Shown here piece after piece: positions 44,092-53,443 of a stretch of 64,000 nt of DNA. The stretch is taken from NCBI GenBank assembly GCA_016927905.1, contig JAFGLW010000030.1:1-64000 (forward strand), given 5' to 3'. The first letter of the stretch is position 1. Every line of letters begins with the position of its first letter. The translations under genes were made by a program, and so were the position numbers. This DNA comes from a candidate division CSSED10-310 bacterium (GTDB lineage: Bacteria; CSSED10-310; JAFGJC01). A model generated the notes under the pieces. That model made no database searches. It worked only from the letters and a program-made list of their open reading frames with translations, and was not told the origin of the DNA.

Positions 44092-47000
44092 GAATTGCGG
44101 ATTTGCACCGCTGATTTGGGCGGGTGTCCTGCTCCTGGTCATTCCATGCCAGCTGCACGGATCCAGGATCGAATCACCGTCTCATCACCGCTGGTTTCCG
44201 TTGGTTCTCCCGGATCATGCCGGGAACACCGTCATCCTGTCGGAAGGGGCTGAAGTCGAGGCTGAAATTCCGGGATCATCCGCAATTCTGATCCGGAGCC
44301 GGGATCTGACGACTTACCTGGAGGTTTTTTCGGTCTACTGCATGGGCACATCCGACGATTATGCAAAAACCCTCGTTCCCGCCCGATTGATCCGTGTCGA
44401 CGATCATACTGTGGTCATCCCGACCGGCCCGGGACGTGGTTATACATTTCTGATCCGTGCCGTGGATCGACCCGCTCGGCTGTCTCTGTACCGGCAGGTA
44501 AGGTATTCACGGGATACTTACTGGCGGGATTTCACCGCCGGGATTCTGAGGGAGATTGACGTCGCCGATCTTGAAGGCGGCGCAGCCAGTCATGCGGTCC
44601 TGACGCACCAGCTGCAGCAGTTGCGACAGGATGCGGTCGAAACCGTACCGGTATTTGCCGATTTTGAGCCCTTGCTGCGCCGGATTTGTCATGAAATCCT
44701 GCTGTCACGGAGACTGCTTGCGCGTGAAGATTCCCTGACCCGGTCGCTGGAATTGGATGGGGAGTCCGGAGGGCGGGGTGATCCGGCCGGAGATTTGATC
44801 CGGACCGGAACGGACCTGAAAGTGAAAGGACCCTCGATACTGAAACTGATTGTCCGGCCGGGGGGATCGGTATCGAATGCGGTACGCAACCGTGACGAAG
44901 TGCTCGGTATATTCATCGACGGCATGATTCTTCCGGAACTGCGGATCACGGCCGGATCGGCACCCGGCAGCAGCCGGTGGCTCCGGAACACGATTCCGGC
45001 GCGGTTGGCGGTTAGCGACCGGCAGTCGGGAGAACGGGAGATCGATACGGCTGACATGCCGGTCACCGAGATATATTACATCCCGATCGGCGACCATACC
45101 ATCCGGCTGGATCCTGACGCACCTGTCCGGATTCAAGCTGAGATCAGCCGGTTGGAACATCTCCGGACCGAATGGATATCCGAAACCGCTCCCCTGACTC
45201 CGGATGCACTGCATCCGCTGCCGTATGAAAACACGGTTTTGGATCTGGTCACCTTCGGAATTCATCGATTGCCCCGGAAACTGAAAACCAGCCTGATATG
45301 GCTGGAGAGACAATCGATGGTTGATTCCGATGATCCGGTTATCAATGCTTTTTACCGGAGTCAACGCAGAAAACTCGAGTGGCGTGGAATTGAAGCATCC
45401 GGAGACCGGGGTTATTTTCTGGATCCACCGTCTGTATTGTCCACGCTCAAACCGGCACGGTCGGAACCGCATGCCGTCCCCGGATTCTGCGTCATACACC
45501 CCGGGCAAACGGTTTCGCTGGAAATCGAGATTATAGATGAATGTCCTTATTTCCCGGTTCCGATTTATGATCTTGATTCCGGACCCGGGGATTTGCCACT
45601 GGTTATTGATGTGGATGGAAGAAAACGCATTCTGGAACGGATCCCCGGAATTCCGGATCCCGCCGCCGACTTGTTTCTCACACCGGGTGTTCACACCCTC
45701 CGTATCCACGAAGGAAACCGTGATCTTTATATCGATCATCCGGCAGCGGATGCGGAATCGGTTCCGGGTTATATCCGGGAATATCTTTACGTTGACAAAA
45801 CGGTTCATTTCGCCTGTAACGGCGGTGATTTCGGTCAGACGGTCCGCATCTTGTATCGTCCCCGGCACGGGATTGACGGCGAAATACCTTTGGAATGGCG
45901 GTTTTCGGGTTCGGAACCGGTTCGAGTGATCTGCCGTCCCGCTGGCAAATCCGGATTCGAAATGGCGGGATTTTACATGGATGTGCCTCCCGGTCTCTCC
46001 GAAGTGATTGTCCGGTCGGGGGAAGCCGGTTGGTTCCATATTTCCTGTTCCGACTTCCCGGATGTCTCCATCGAGCCGTTCGATATCCGGAAGGTGGAAA
46101 CAGAACAGATCAGCCGGTTTTTCGAATCCCCACCGGATGTTCCCGATCTTTGCGCGGGTTTGGTTTCCGGGAGGACGAAGGGAATCGACAGGGTTCTGGG
46201 GCTGGCATACCAGGGCGATATCCGGAATGCTGTTTCAGCATATCTGGCTCTGGGAATGGAGCCCGGTTCGATTGCGGCCGATCTGCTCGAGTGTTACCTG
46301 TTGAGCCGGACGGGGCACTATTACGATGTCCTTGAAAAAGGTGAGCGGATATCCAACCGGACGGGGTATTGCGAACGATGGTTTTTGATCGCCATGTCAC
46401 AGGCGGCAATAAGGACCGGAAAACCACTGGACGTTCTGAATTGGACGGATCGGGTGTTATCCCGCTATCCGGATGATCCCCAGGCTGGAATACTCCGGGC
46501 CCGCACCCTGGCGCATCTTGGGGATTTCAACGGAGTGGCGGATTTGATTGCTCCGATGCTTGAAAGAACAGATGTCGGTATCGAGGAACGGTTCTGGATG
46601 GATTATCTGCGTCGGATCGATCCGGCGGGAACCGGTTTGGGGGAAGATTGGGCGGTTTTGAGTCCATCGCCGCAATTTGAGGCGATCGATATCGAGCGGT
46701 TCAATCCGGATGCCGGATGGATTTCGATGATAGATGAATTGAAATTGGATCGTGAATCCGGCGTCGATCCGGAATCCGGTGTAAACCGCATGGTAATGCG
46801 ATCCGGAGATGAGATGTATTTTGAAATGACGGGTCCTACGGTTCTGCGGATATCGATCCGGCCCGATCATCCGTTAGACGGCGCATCCGGGCCTGCCCCG
46901 TTCGTGTTTCAGTACCGGGATGGGTCGTTGAATACCCGGATTTGTTTCCAGGACAACAAACCGGATCGGGACGGAGTATCCTACCGGGGGGATACCCATG

Positions 47001-49156
47001 TTCGACCGGGTACCGCTGAAACCGTTGATATACCGATCCCCGAAGGAACCCGCCGGATCGAAATCTGCGGCGTCTCCGGTTCGGCGACTCTGCGATTCTT
47101 CAGACAGGTTCCGGGAATCGATGATCTGCCCGGATCCGGGGAGGGGGGAATGACCGGTGAACAGGTCCGGGGGATCATCCGGGATTTGTATGCTTCGGAT
47201 TCCGGGTCCGTTAAAATGCTTGCTGCCGCCGCCCGGATCGAAGCTCTGCGGAAGGCGCACCCGGAAAGCGGTCTTTTGAAACGGATGCATGAAGATCTGA
47301 GGCACCGGTACCAATGGCGTATCCTTCCCTCGATCGACACCGGTGCTCAAACCGTTACCCTGGTACCGGGCCGGATGTCGCACCATCCTCTGGTTCAGGT
47401 GCGGGGGTGTTTGATCGAAGACCCCGTCAAGGGTATTCCGGCGGAGCTGATCGTACCCGGAACATCAATCCGGTACCGACTGCCGGCGGGGATCAACCGG
47501 TTCCGGATTTACCGGGCCAATCCGGCCGAATGCTCAAACGGAATCCGGTTGATGGTGTTTTACCAAAACAGGCTGATCGGCGAGATGAAACCGCAGGACC
47601 GTATGATTGAAATCGAACAATCAGCACCCTTTTCGGATCTCCTGTCCGTATCGACGGCAAGCGGCTGCTATGCGGAACCCATGAAGGTAACCGTTATGTC
47701 TGTAGATGAATCAGGGAATGAGGATCCCGTACCGGTCATGTCAAGGGAAACCTATTGTGAAAGCTCAATCGGACATCCCGCCATGACCGGGATTTTTGGC
47801 CCCGGCCTGTTGAGATTGACCTGCCGGGAATTGTCCCGGAGAATTCCGGCGGATCCTGTTGAAATAATGGTTCAGGTTGCTTCGAACAGCCAGCCCGAGG
47901 CATGGCATGAAACTGTTTTCATGCAGTCGGTATGGGATGAAACGATCAAACTGGAAACGGGCGGAGATTTCGTCGGTGAAGCTCTGGAAATGACCATCCC
48001 TCTGATGAATCAGGATTATTACACGGTGACGGTGCATCCCGTGCGAAAGCAGACATCCACAGTGCTTGTCCGGTTTGCCGGAGCGGTTCCATCGGTTGAC
48101 CCGTCCCGGGTGGAACTCGCGCCCGGGTCGGTTGCATTAACCGGACAACCCGGAAAGATCCCGCTGTTTGGGGAAGATGCAAAAACATCTGAACCGTTCC
48201 AGGTCTGGTCATCGAAGGTGCCGGACGGATTACCGTTACGTGGTCAGGATGGCGGAACCTGGACATTCGACGGAGTTTACCGGCACCGTGAGGAGGCGGG
48301 GGATTCGAATGATTTATGGGAACCCTACAGTTCATCGGGTCTGACCGCGGAATTCGGGTATCAGCGGCGTTTCGAAGGCAGAGGTTTGTATCTGGATGCG
48401 GGTGCGGGAGCCGCCAGCCCGAACGAGAATGACAGAGATTCCGTTCAATGGATTCGTCAGCGGTTGGATGCGGTAACCGATCTATGGGATCTCAGGGGCA
48501 GTCTGACTGCCCGGGGATATCTGGGTGAGGTCCGTGCGGAATCTGAATATTCGATTTACGTTACCGGTGATTTCCGGCGCACGTTTCGGCCCGGGATCAA
48601 ATGGTATGTGATACCCGCTGCAGGTTTTCATTACCGGCACATGAGTCTGGATGCGGGGGAACTGGACGGATACGAAGAGGCTGCGGATCCGCGCCTGTTC
48701 AATGATTTTGACTGTCGGCACCGCTCAGGAGCTTCATTTGAGAGCACCGTCCGATTCGATCCCTTGAAAAGCCTGATGATGTTTGCGCAGTTCCAGACGA
48801 TGACCGCCGGTGACGGGGATTCAGGGCTGTTCGGGCCGTGGTGGTTTGAAACGGGAATCAAGGGAGTAACCGGGCCGGTTCTCTGGTCTGCCGAGTATTC
48901 GCATCGCAGCAGTTTCGGTTCGTCGGTCGAACCGGAGCGAAGCCGGTTGACAGGGAAGATCTCTGTTTTCAGGTGGGCGGCCGGACGGTGGTATGGTGAA
49001 TTGGGTATTTCCGACCGGTATACCCTCGAGACACGATGGAATGATTTCAGGGTGAGTCTGGGTATCCGGTTTTCATCGGGCAGACTTTTACGTGATATGA
49101 ATCCCTACCGTTTGGTGTTCAAACCGGAAATTGAGAAGAGAGCTTTCGACTTGTGA
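44069..49156 (+). CDS. Giant secreted protein with TPR-like section and C-terminal outer-membrane barrel
   Basis: Signal peptide (PLIWAGVLLLVIPCQLHG), then beta-rich modules with repeated signatures KGPSILKLIVRP (about residue 250) and TGPTVLRISIRP (about residue 925). A helical TPR-like section covers about residues 690-845 (GLAYQGDIRNAVSAYLALG, ARTLAHLGDFNGVADLI). From about residue 1420 to 1695, alternating amphipathic strands with aromatic girdles form an outer-membrane barrel (LTAEFGYQRRF, RWYGELGISDRYTLE, FRVSLGIRF). Helical periplasmic repeats plus a barrel is the layout of PgaA, BcsC and PelB, which export polysaccharides, so I infer a polymer exit channel. It overlaps the preceding gene by 23 bases. 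Confidence 0.75.
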   Translation: MKRCRLDRNCGFAPLIWAGVLLLVIPCQLHGSRIESPSHHRWFPLVLPDHAGNTVILSEGAEVEAEIPGSSAILIRSRDLTTYLEVFSVYCMGTSDDYAKTLVPARLIRVDDHTVVIPTGPGRGYTFLIRAVDRPARLSLYRQVRYSRDTYWRDFTAGILREIDVADLEGGAASHAVLTHQLQQLRQDAVETVPVFADFEPLLRRICHEILLSRRLLAREDSLTRSLELDGESGGRGDPAGDLIRTGTDLKVKGPSILKLIVRPGGSVSNAVRNRDEVLGIFIDGMILPELRITAGSAPGSSRWLRNTIPARLAVSDRQSGEREIDTADMPVTEIYYIPIGDHTIRLDPDAPVRIQAEISRLEHLRTEWISETAPLTPDALHPLPYENTVLDLVTFGIHRLPRKLKTSLIWLERQSMVDSDDPVINAFYRSQRRKLEWRGIEASGDRGYFLDPPSVLSTLKPARSEPHAVPGFCVIHPGQTVSLEIEIIDECPYFPVPIYDLDSGPGDLPLVIDVDGRKRILERIPGIPDPAADLFLTPGVHTLRIHEGNRDLYIDHPAADAESVPGYIREYLYVDKTVHFACNGGDFGQTVRILYRPRHGIDGEIPLEWRFSGSEPVRVICRPAGKSGFEMAGFYMDVPPGLSEVIVRSGEAGWFHISCSDFPDVSIEPFDIRKVETEQISRFFESPPDVPDLCAGLVSGRTKGIDRVLGLAYQGDIRNAVSAYLALGMEPGSIAADLLECYLLSRTGHYYDVLEKGERISNRTGYCERWFLIAMSQAAIRTGKPLDVLNWTDRVLSRYPDDPQAGILRARTLAHLGDFNGVADLIAPMLERTDVGIEERFWMDYLRRIDPAGTGLGEDWAVLSPSPQFEAIDIERFNPDAGWISMIDELKLDRESGVDPESGVNRMVMRSGDEMYFEMTGPTVLRISIRPDHPLDGASGPAPFVFQYRDGSLNTRICFQDNKPDRDGVSYRGDTHVRPGTAETVDIPIPEGTRRIEICGVSGSATLRFFRQVPGIDDLPGSGEGGMTGEQVRGIIRDLYASDSGSVKMLAAAARIEALRKAHPESGLLKRMHEDLRHRYQWRILPSIDTGAQTVTLVPGRMSHHPLVQVRGCLIEDPVKGIPAELIVPGTSIRYRLPAGINRFRIYRANPAECSNGIRLMVFYQNRLIGEMKPQDRMIEIEQSAPFSDLLSVSTASGCYAEPMKVTVMSVDESGNEDPVPVMSRETYCESSIGHPAMTGIFGPGLLRLTCRELSRRIPADPVEIMVQVASNSQPEAWHETVFMQSVWDETIKLETGGDFVGEALEMTIPLMNQDYYTVTVHPVRKQTSTVLVRFAGAVPSVDPSRVELAPGSVALTGQPGKIPLFGEDAKTSEPFQVWSSKVPDGLPLRGQDGGTWTFDGVYRHREEAGDSNDLWEPYSSSGLTAEFGYQRRFEGRGLYLDAGAGAASPNENDRDSVQWIRQRLDAVTDLWDLRGSLTARGYLGEVRAESEYSIYVTGDFRRTFRPGIKWYVIPAAGFHYRHMSLDAGELDGYEEAADPRLFNDFDCRHRSGASFESTVRFDPLKSLMMFAQFQTMTAGDGDSGLFGPWWFETGIKGVTGPVLWSAEYSHRSSFGSSVEPERSRLTGKISVFRWAAGRWYGELGISDRYTLETRWNDFRVSLGIRFSSGRLLRDMNPYRLVFKPEIEKRAFDL

Positions 49157-51252
49157 ACGCCCCGAACAACACCACGATACTCCCCGATTTGATGCAGCTG
49201 GCTCAGATCTCCCTGAGTTCACTGGATCGGCACGCAGCCTTTTCGGTTGTTCGGTCGATCGGGGCAGGAACGAGCGGGCTGGAGGGAACGGTTCCGGAAC
49301 GTCTGGTGTCACTTCTGAAAAGAAAAGCAGAATTCCGCAGAAAGGTTGTGACCGATTACAGGTGCATGGAATCGGATCTGAGTTCCATGAACGACAGAAA
49401 TGAAAAGATCGATCGGATGATGGCATTCATTCGAACGATTTCCCCGGAAAATTCCTTGAAGGAGGACCGGAAAGCGTTCAACCGGTGGATGGATGCGGCC
49501 GCAGTCCGGGAACGGGCCCGGATCAGGCTGCACGAGAGTGAGCGTTTTCTGGAAATCGTCATCCGGCTGCTGACCGGTGATGCCGTGGTGAATCTGAAGT
49601 CGGCCGGTGATGCATCCGCTCGTTACCGTGTTCGGGATCATCTGAACCTGCCGGACCTGTTCTGGGTTGAATTCGATGAAACGCCCCGCTGGCAGAACAG
49701 GCTGGCAGTGATGCAATACTGGATTGGATGTGCCGGGTGCCTGCCTGTACCGGATCGAAGCCGGTTTCTGCCATTGCCGTGGAAAGACCTGGTTGTGCAG
49801 ATTCTGGAGAATCCCGGAGCGAATCTGTGGGTTCGCGTGGCGGCGTTTCGTATGGGAATGCTGTATTTTCCGGAGGAATGCTTCAAACATGTCGTGCACA
49901 AATTGAATGATGAAACAGGAACGGAAGACGATTTTTATGTCCGTGCCGGAATACTGGATGTCATAGCTGAAATCGGTACCCGGAGTCAGTTGGGCGCGTG
50001 CATCGATATTGTGTTGAAACGGCCTGACAGCAGCGAACATGTCAAGATCCGGGCAGTCCGCCTCCTGGCGGCGTTGAAGCATGATCAAATTCTGAAGGCA
50101 GTTGGTCCCGTTCTGTCCGAACCGGGTGTTCCGGGATTTAACTGGCGGGTTAAACTGGCTGCCGTGATATCTCTGGGAACATTCGTCTCCCGTCTGACCG
50201 AACCGGGTGGCGACGAAACTGATGTCGGCGACCTGATGCAGATTTTGTTTCACCAAATGCATCACGGCAGCCACGTGAACGTCCAGCTGGGTGCACTGGA
50301 AGCCATATCCGGAATTGCAGACGCCCATCTGCACCGGCATGAGGGTGCGGTGATCGACGGTTTTTTGTTTGAAATCCTGCAAAACATCGACCGCCTGATA
50401 ACAGACAGAACAATCGCGGGCCGACTTCGGCGCGATGCCTCCGTACTGCGGGAACTGATTCTGCTCCGTTCCCATTCCCGAGCCTGCCGGTTATTGAGCC
50501 GGATCCGGGAAATGGCCGGCAGTGTGCCGGAGGGGACATCGTTTCATGTCCCGGCAGAAAACGGGCTGGACGCTGTCACTCTGGGAAGGATTCTGGCGGC
50601 ACTCAGCAGCGATGATTTCGGGTATTACGCCAGAGGTGTTCGCGCCGGTTATGAAATCACACGGGGAGATTCCTATCGTAAGCGGTTCTGGCGTATCTGG
50701 GATGAAATTCGCCGTCCCGATCCATCGAAGCGGCAGGGATTTCCACATTCGATCGGGCGGATGTACCGGGGAACGATTCGAGCGCATTCAAGGTTGCTTG
50801 CCGAAACGACGGAGACCAAGGTGGCGGGTGAACGAGTGGTTGTGCCCGGGGAAGCTTCCTGGCGGCCCTATCTTCCAACCGTGGATGATTTGCTGTCCCT
50901 GACATCCCGGAAGCTGGCGGGCAGACCGGTCAGATTGTTCAGCGCGGAGGGGATCGTCACCATGACCGGACCTGGTAATCTGCTGGATCGAATCACGACA
51001 TGGCTGAGGATAACGTTCTCCTACCGGGAGCTGGCCCGTCGCCGCAACCTGGAAATCCGGCAGCTGGATTCAAACATGGAACGCGGCCTGACGCAGGTGG
51101 CGATGGAAGACCTGGGAATCGACATTACGTTCACACCGCATGCCTTTCGCTATGATGAAAGCGAATATGCGGTCACCGACCCGACGGTATCAAGAAACTT
51201 GTACCCCGCGACGAAAAAGACGGATCCGGATGGGGACCGGGGAAATGACTGA
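49153..51252 (+). CDS. HEAT-repeat-like cytoplasmic protein of the CapBC-like operon
   Basis: The 699-residue protein has no signal peptide. Residues about 50-140 are a helical, possibly coiled-coil section. Residues about 215-420 contain HEAT-like helical hairpins (LWVRVAAFRMGMLYF, VRAGILDVIAEIG, VKIRAVRLLAALKH, WRVKLAAVISLGTF, VNVQLGALEAISGIAD). The C-terminal third is unfamiliar. Its position between the barrel gene and the CapB-like gene, with GTGA overlap at the start and an 8-base overlap at the end, suggests it scaffolds or regulates the synthase on the cytoplasmic side. Confidence 0.68.
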   Translation: MNAPNNTTILPDLMQLAQISLSSLDRHAAFSVVRSIGAGTSGLEGTVPERLVSLLKRKAEFRRKVVTDYRCMESDLSSMNDRNEKIDRMMAFIRTISPENSLKEDRKAFNRWMDAAAVRERARIRLHESERFLEIVIRLLTGDAVVNLKSAGDASARYRVRDHLNLPDLFWVEFDETPRWQNRLAVMQYWIGCAGCLPVPDRSRFLPLPWKDLVVQILENPGANLWVRVAAFRMGMLYFPEECFKHVVHKLNDETGTEDDFYVRAGILDVIAEIGTRSQLGACIDIVLKRPDSSEHVKIRAVRLLAALKHDQILKAVGPVLSEPGVPGFNWRVKLAAVISLGTFVSRLTEPGGDETDVGDLMQILFHQMHHGSHVNVQLGALEAISGIADAHLHRHEGAVIDGFLFEILQNIDRLITDRTIAGRLRRDASVLRELILLRSHSRACRLLSRIREMAGSVPEGTSFHVPAENGLDAVTLGRILAALSSDDFGYYARGVRAGYEITRGDSYRKRFWRIWDEIRRPDPSKRQGFPHSIGRMYRGTIRAHSRLLAETTETKVAGERVVVPGEASWRPYLPTVDDLLSLTSRKLAGRPVRLFSAEGIVTMTGPGNLLDRITTWLRITFSYRELARRRNLEIRQLDSNMERGLTQVAMEDLGIDITFTPHAFRYDESEYAVTDPTVSRNLYPATKKTDPDGDRGND

Positions 51253-53443
51253 TCATCTATCCGATGCGGTTAACTGGGTTGTGCACAGCCTGATGGTGCT
51301 TCCAATGCCCGGAATCGACCATCTGGTGTGGTTCACATCGGTTGCATTGGGATTGTTTCTGGTCCGGCTGATGGTGCGTCGGTATCGCATCCGGATGTCG
51401 AGATCGGCGCTTCCCCTCGTTATCGGGGGCTGGGGAACCCGGGGGAAATCCGGTACCGAAAGAAAAAAAACCGCGCTGTTTCAAGCCCTGGGATACAATG
51501 TCGTCAGTAAAACAACGGGATGCGAAGCAACCATATTATTGTCCAGACCGGGGCTGGATGCCGTGGAAATCCCCATTTACCGTCCGGGAGAGAAAGCGTC
51601 CATCTGGGAACAGGAAAAGATTTTACAATGGGCGGCCGGATTAAAAGCGGAGGTTTTTCTGTGGGAATGCATGGCTCTGGGAAGCGATTACGCAGCTCTG
51701 ATGCAGCATTCGTGGATGAACGATGACTGGTCTACCATTACCAACACATTCGTAGATCACGAGAATGTTCAGGGTCCGACGGGGATTGATGTTTCGCGGT
51801 CCATCGCGGCATTCATACCCATGAATTCGAAAGTGTACACGGCGGAGGAAAACATGCTTCCGGTTCTGAAGGATCATGCCCGGAAACTCAATTCAAGCCT
51901 GATACCGCTGAAATGGTCGGATGCGGAATTGATCGGGTCCGATGCGATCAACCTGTTTCCTTACAATGTTCATCCGAGGAATCTGGGTATGATTCTGAAT
52001 ATGGCCAGGGATCATGGTATCGATGCGGATTTCGCTTTGCGGGAAACCGCCCGGAATATCGTTCCGGATCTCGGTTCATTCAAGAAGTATTCGGTCCGGT
52101 TTCAAACGAGGGAAATCGAATACTGGAACGGAATGTCGGCAAACGATCGGACCAGCTGCCTGAGCAACTGGAATCTTGCCGGGTTTTCGATGGTTCCCAA
52201 TGACGGGCGGACATGGATCGTTACCGTTGTGAATAATCGGGACGATCGGATCATCCGGTCCAGGGAGTTTGCCGAAACCCTTGTCAATTATACACCGGCC
52301 AACCTGCATGTTTTGATCGGAACAAATCTGAACGGATTTTACGGGTATCTCCAGGACGCACTGGAACACTTTGCCCGCCAGTTTTTTCTGAGTCGTGATG
52401 TGATCGCTCAACTGCCGGTGGACAGGATTCGGGACCGTTTTAACAGATTTACTCACCGGACGCTGGAATGGTTCCGGGTGGACGGGACCTCCCCGGAAGC
52501 GATACAGCTGAAATTGAACAGAATGCTTGAAGCGGTCAATGCGGAGTATTCTGCCGATGGATTGCCGGCCCGGTTGCCCGATACGGGATTTGATTGCCTG
52601 AAAGCAGCCGAAGATTATCTGCTTGAAGCGGGGTTGAAAAATGATCTGATGCGGGCGGATATGGCCCGGCAGCTGTTTAAAGACATGCAGGATCTGCAGC
52701 GGATTAAATCATGGGAGAACGATTACGGGAAACTGCTGGAAAAACCGGCACTGTCGTTTGCAGATGTCCGCAGATTGAACAGCCGTCTGACCGAGTTCAT
52801 AAAGGGATTGTTCAACAGTGGGCTGATGGTCATCCGGGACCCGATCGTTCCGGGAGATGACATCATCTGGCAGCTTGTCCGGAGAACTCCCCCCGGGCAT
52901 ATCCTGAAGATAATGGGTCTTCAAAACATCAAAGGTACAGGTATGGGATTCGCTTACCGCTGGGTATCCCTGGAAAAAGTCATGAGAGCGATCCGGAATC
53001 TGGCCGATTCGCGTCTGGATACGCGAATCGCTGCCGCCAGCGAGCTGGCGACGCACGATGCCTATGGAATGCTGGACATTCCCGTGGCTCTGGAAGCCTT
53101 GAAACAGGCCCGGATGAATCCCGACAACGATACTCCTGAAATGCTCGCACCGATCGAGGAGGCGTTGCGGAAACTGACGCAGTTGTCGTCGGAGCAGGCG
53201 GATCCGCGGAGATCCCGGATGGGCCGGATCGGCAAAGCCGGTCTGCGTTTTTTCGAGCAGTTGTTGGAGCTGGGGGATTCCAAACGCCGCCAGAGAACAT
53301 CCCGGCAGGTCATGCAGGATCTGGTGAACGGGAGGATTGCCGCGGCCCGGGCGGCCCAGGTGATCCACGGATTGAACAAACGCCAGGAGGGCGGCTGGCT
53401 GCTGAGCAGGCGGGTCAAACCGCCGGTTGATCCGGAGACATGA
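51245..53443 (+). CDS. PgsB/CapB-like ATP-dependent poly-amino-acid ligase with C-terminal extension
   Basis: One N-terminal helix (about residues 28-43) precedes a Mur-ligase-type domain matching B. subtilis PgsB: P-loop GTRGKSGT (residues 64-71), NVVSKTTG, ECMALGSDY (PgsB ECMAVNPDY), VDHENVQGPT (LEDHMDVMGPT), ANDRTSCLSNWN (ANDASSTLNIWK) and NNRDDRIIRSREFA (NCRADRVDRTQQFA). PgsB activates glutamate as acyl-phosphate and forms gamma-amide bonds. About 300 helical residues beyond the usual ~400 have no PgsB counterpart. The ATG at 51245 overlaps the upstream stop by eight bases; an earlier in-frame ATG at 51140 would lie deep inside the previous gene. Confidence 0.88.
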   Translation: MTDHLSDAVNWVVHSLMVLPMPGIDHLVWFTSVALGLFLVRLMVRRYRIRMSRSALPLVIGGWGTRGKSGTERKKTALFQALGYNVVSKTTGCEATILLSRPGLDAVEIPIYRPGEKASIWEQEKILQWAAGLKAEVFLWECMALGSDYAALMQHSWMNDDWSTITNTFVDHENVQGPTGIDVSRSIAAFIPMNSKVYTAEENMLPVLKDHARKLNSSLIPLKWSDAELIGSDAINLFPYNVHPRNLGMILNMARDHGIDADFALRETARNIVPDLGSFKKYSVRFQTREIEYWNGMSANDRTSCLSNWNLAGFSMVPNDGRTWIVTVVNNRDDRIIRSREFAETLVNYTPANLHVLIGTNLNGFYGYLQDALEHFARQFFLSRDVIAQLPVDRIRDRFNRFTHRTLEWFRVDGTSPEAIQLKLNRMLEAVNAEYSADGLPARLPDTGFDCLKAAEDYLLEAGLKNDLMRADMARQLFKDMQDLQRIKSWENDYGKLLEKPALSFADVRRLNSRLTEFIKGLFNSGLMVIRDPIVPGDDIIWQLVRRTPPGHILKIMGLQNIKGTGMGFAYRWVSLEKVMRAIRNLADSRLDTRIAAASELATHDAYGMLDIPVALEALKQARMNPDNDTPEMLAPIEEALRKLTQLSSEQADPRRSRMGRIGKAGLRFFEQLLELGDSKRRQRTSRQVMQDLVNGRIAAARAAQVIHGLNKRQEGGWLLSRRVKPPVDPET

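Noticed and set aside
44705-46039. 444-codon minus-strand open frame inside the barrel gene
   Set aside because: Composition (Arg, Pro, Gln-rich, no domain pattern) and full overlap with a convincing coding frame mark it as a shadow.
49309-50475. 388-codon minus-strand open frame opposite the HEAT-like gene
   Set aside because: Same shadow pattern; the plus frame has helical repeats, start/stop overlaps and operon context.
51140-51244. Upstream start for the CapB-like gene
   Set aside because: The extra 35 residues are basic, lie within the preceding gene and lack a ribosome-binding site; ATG 51245 fits the overlap pattern of the operon.
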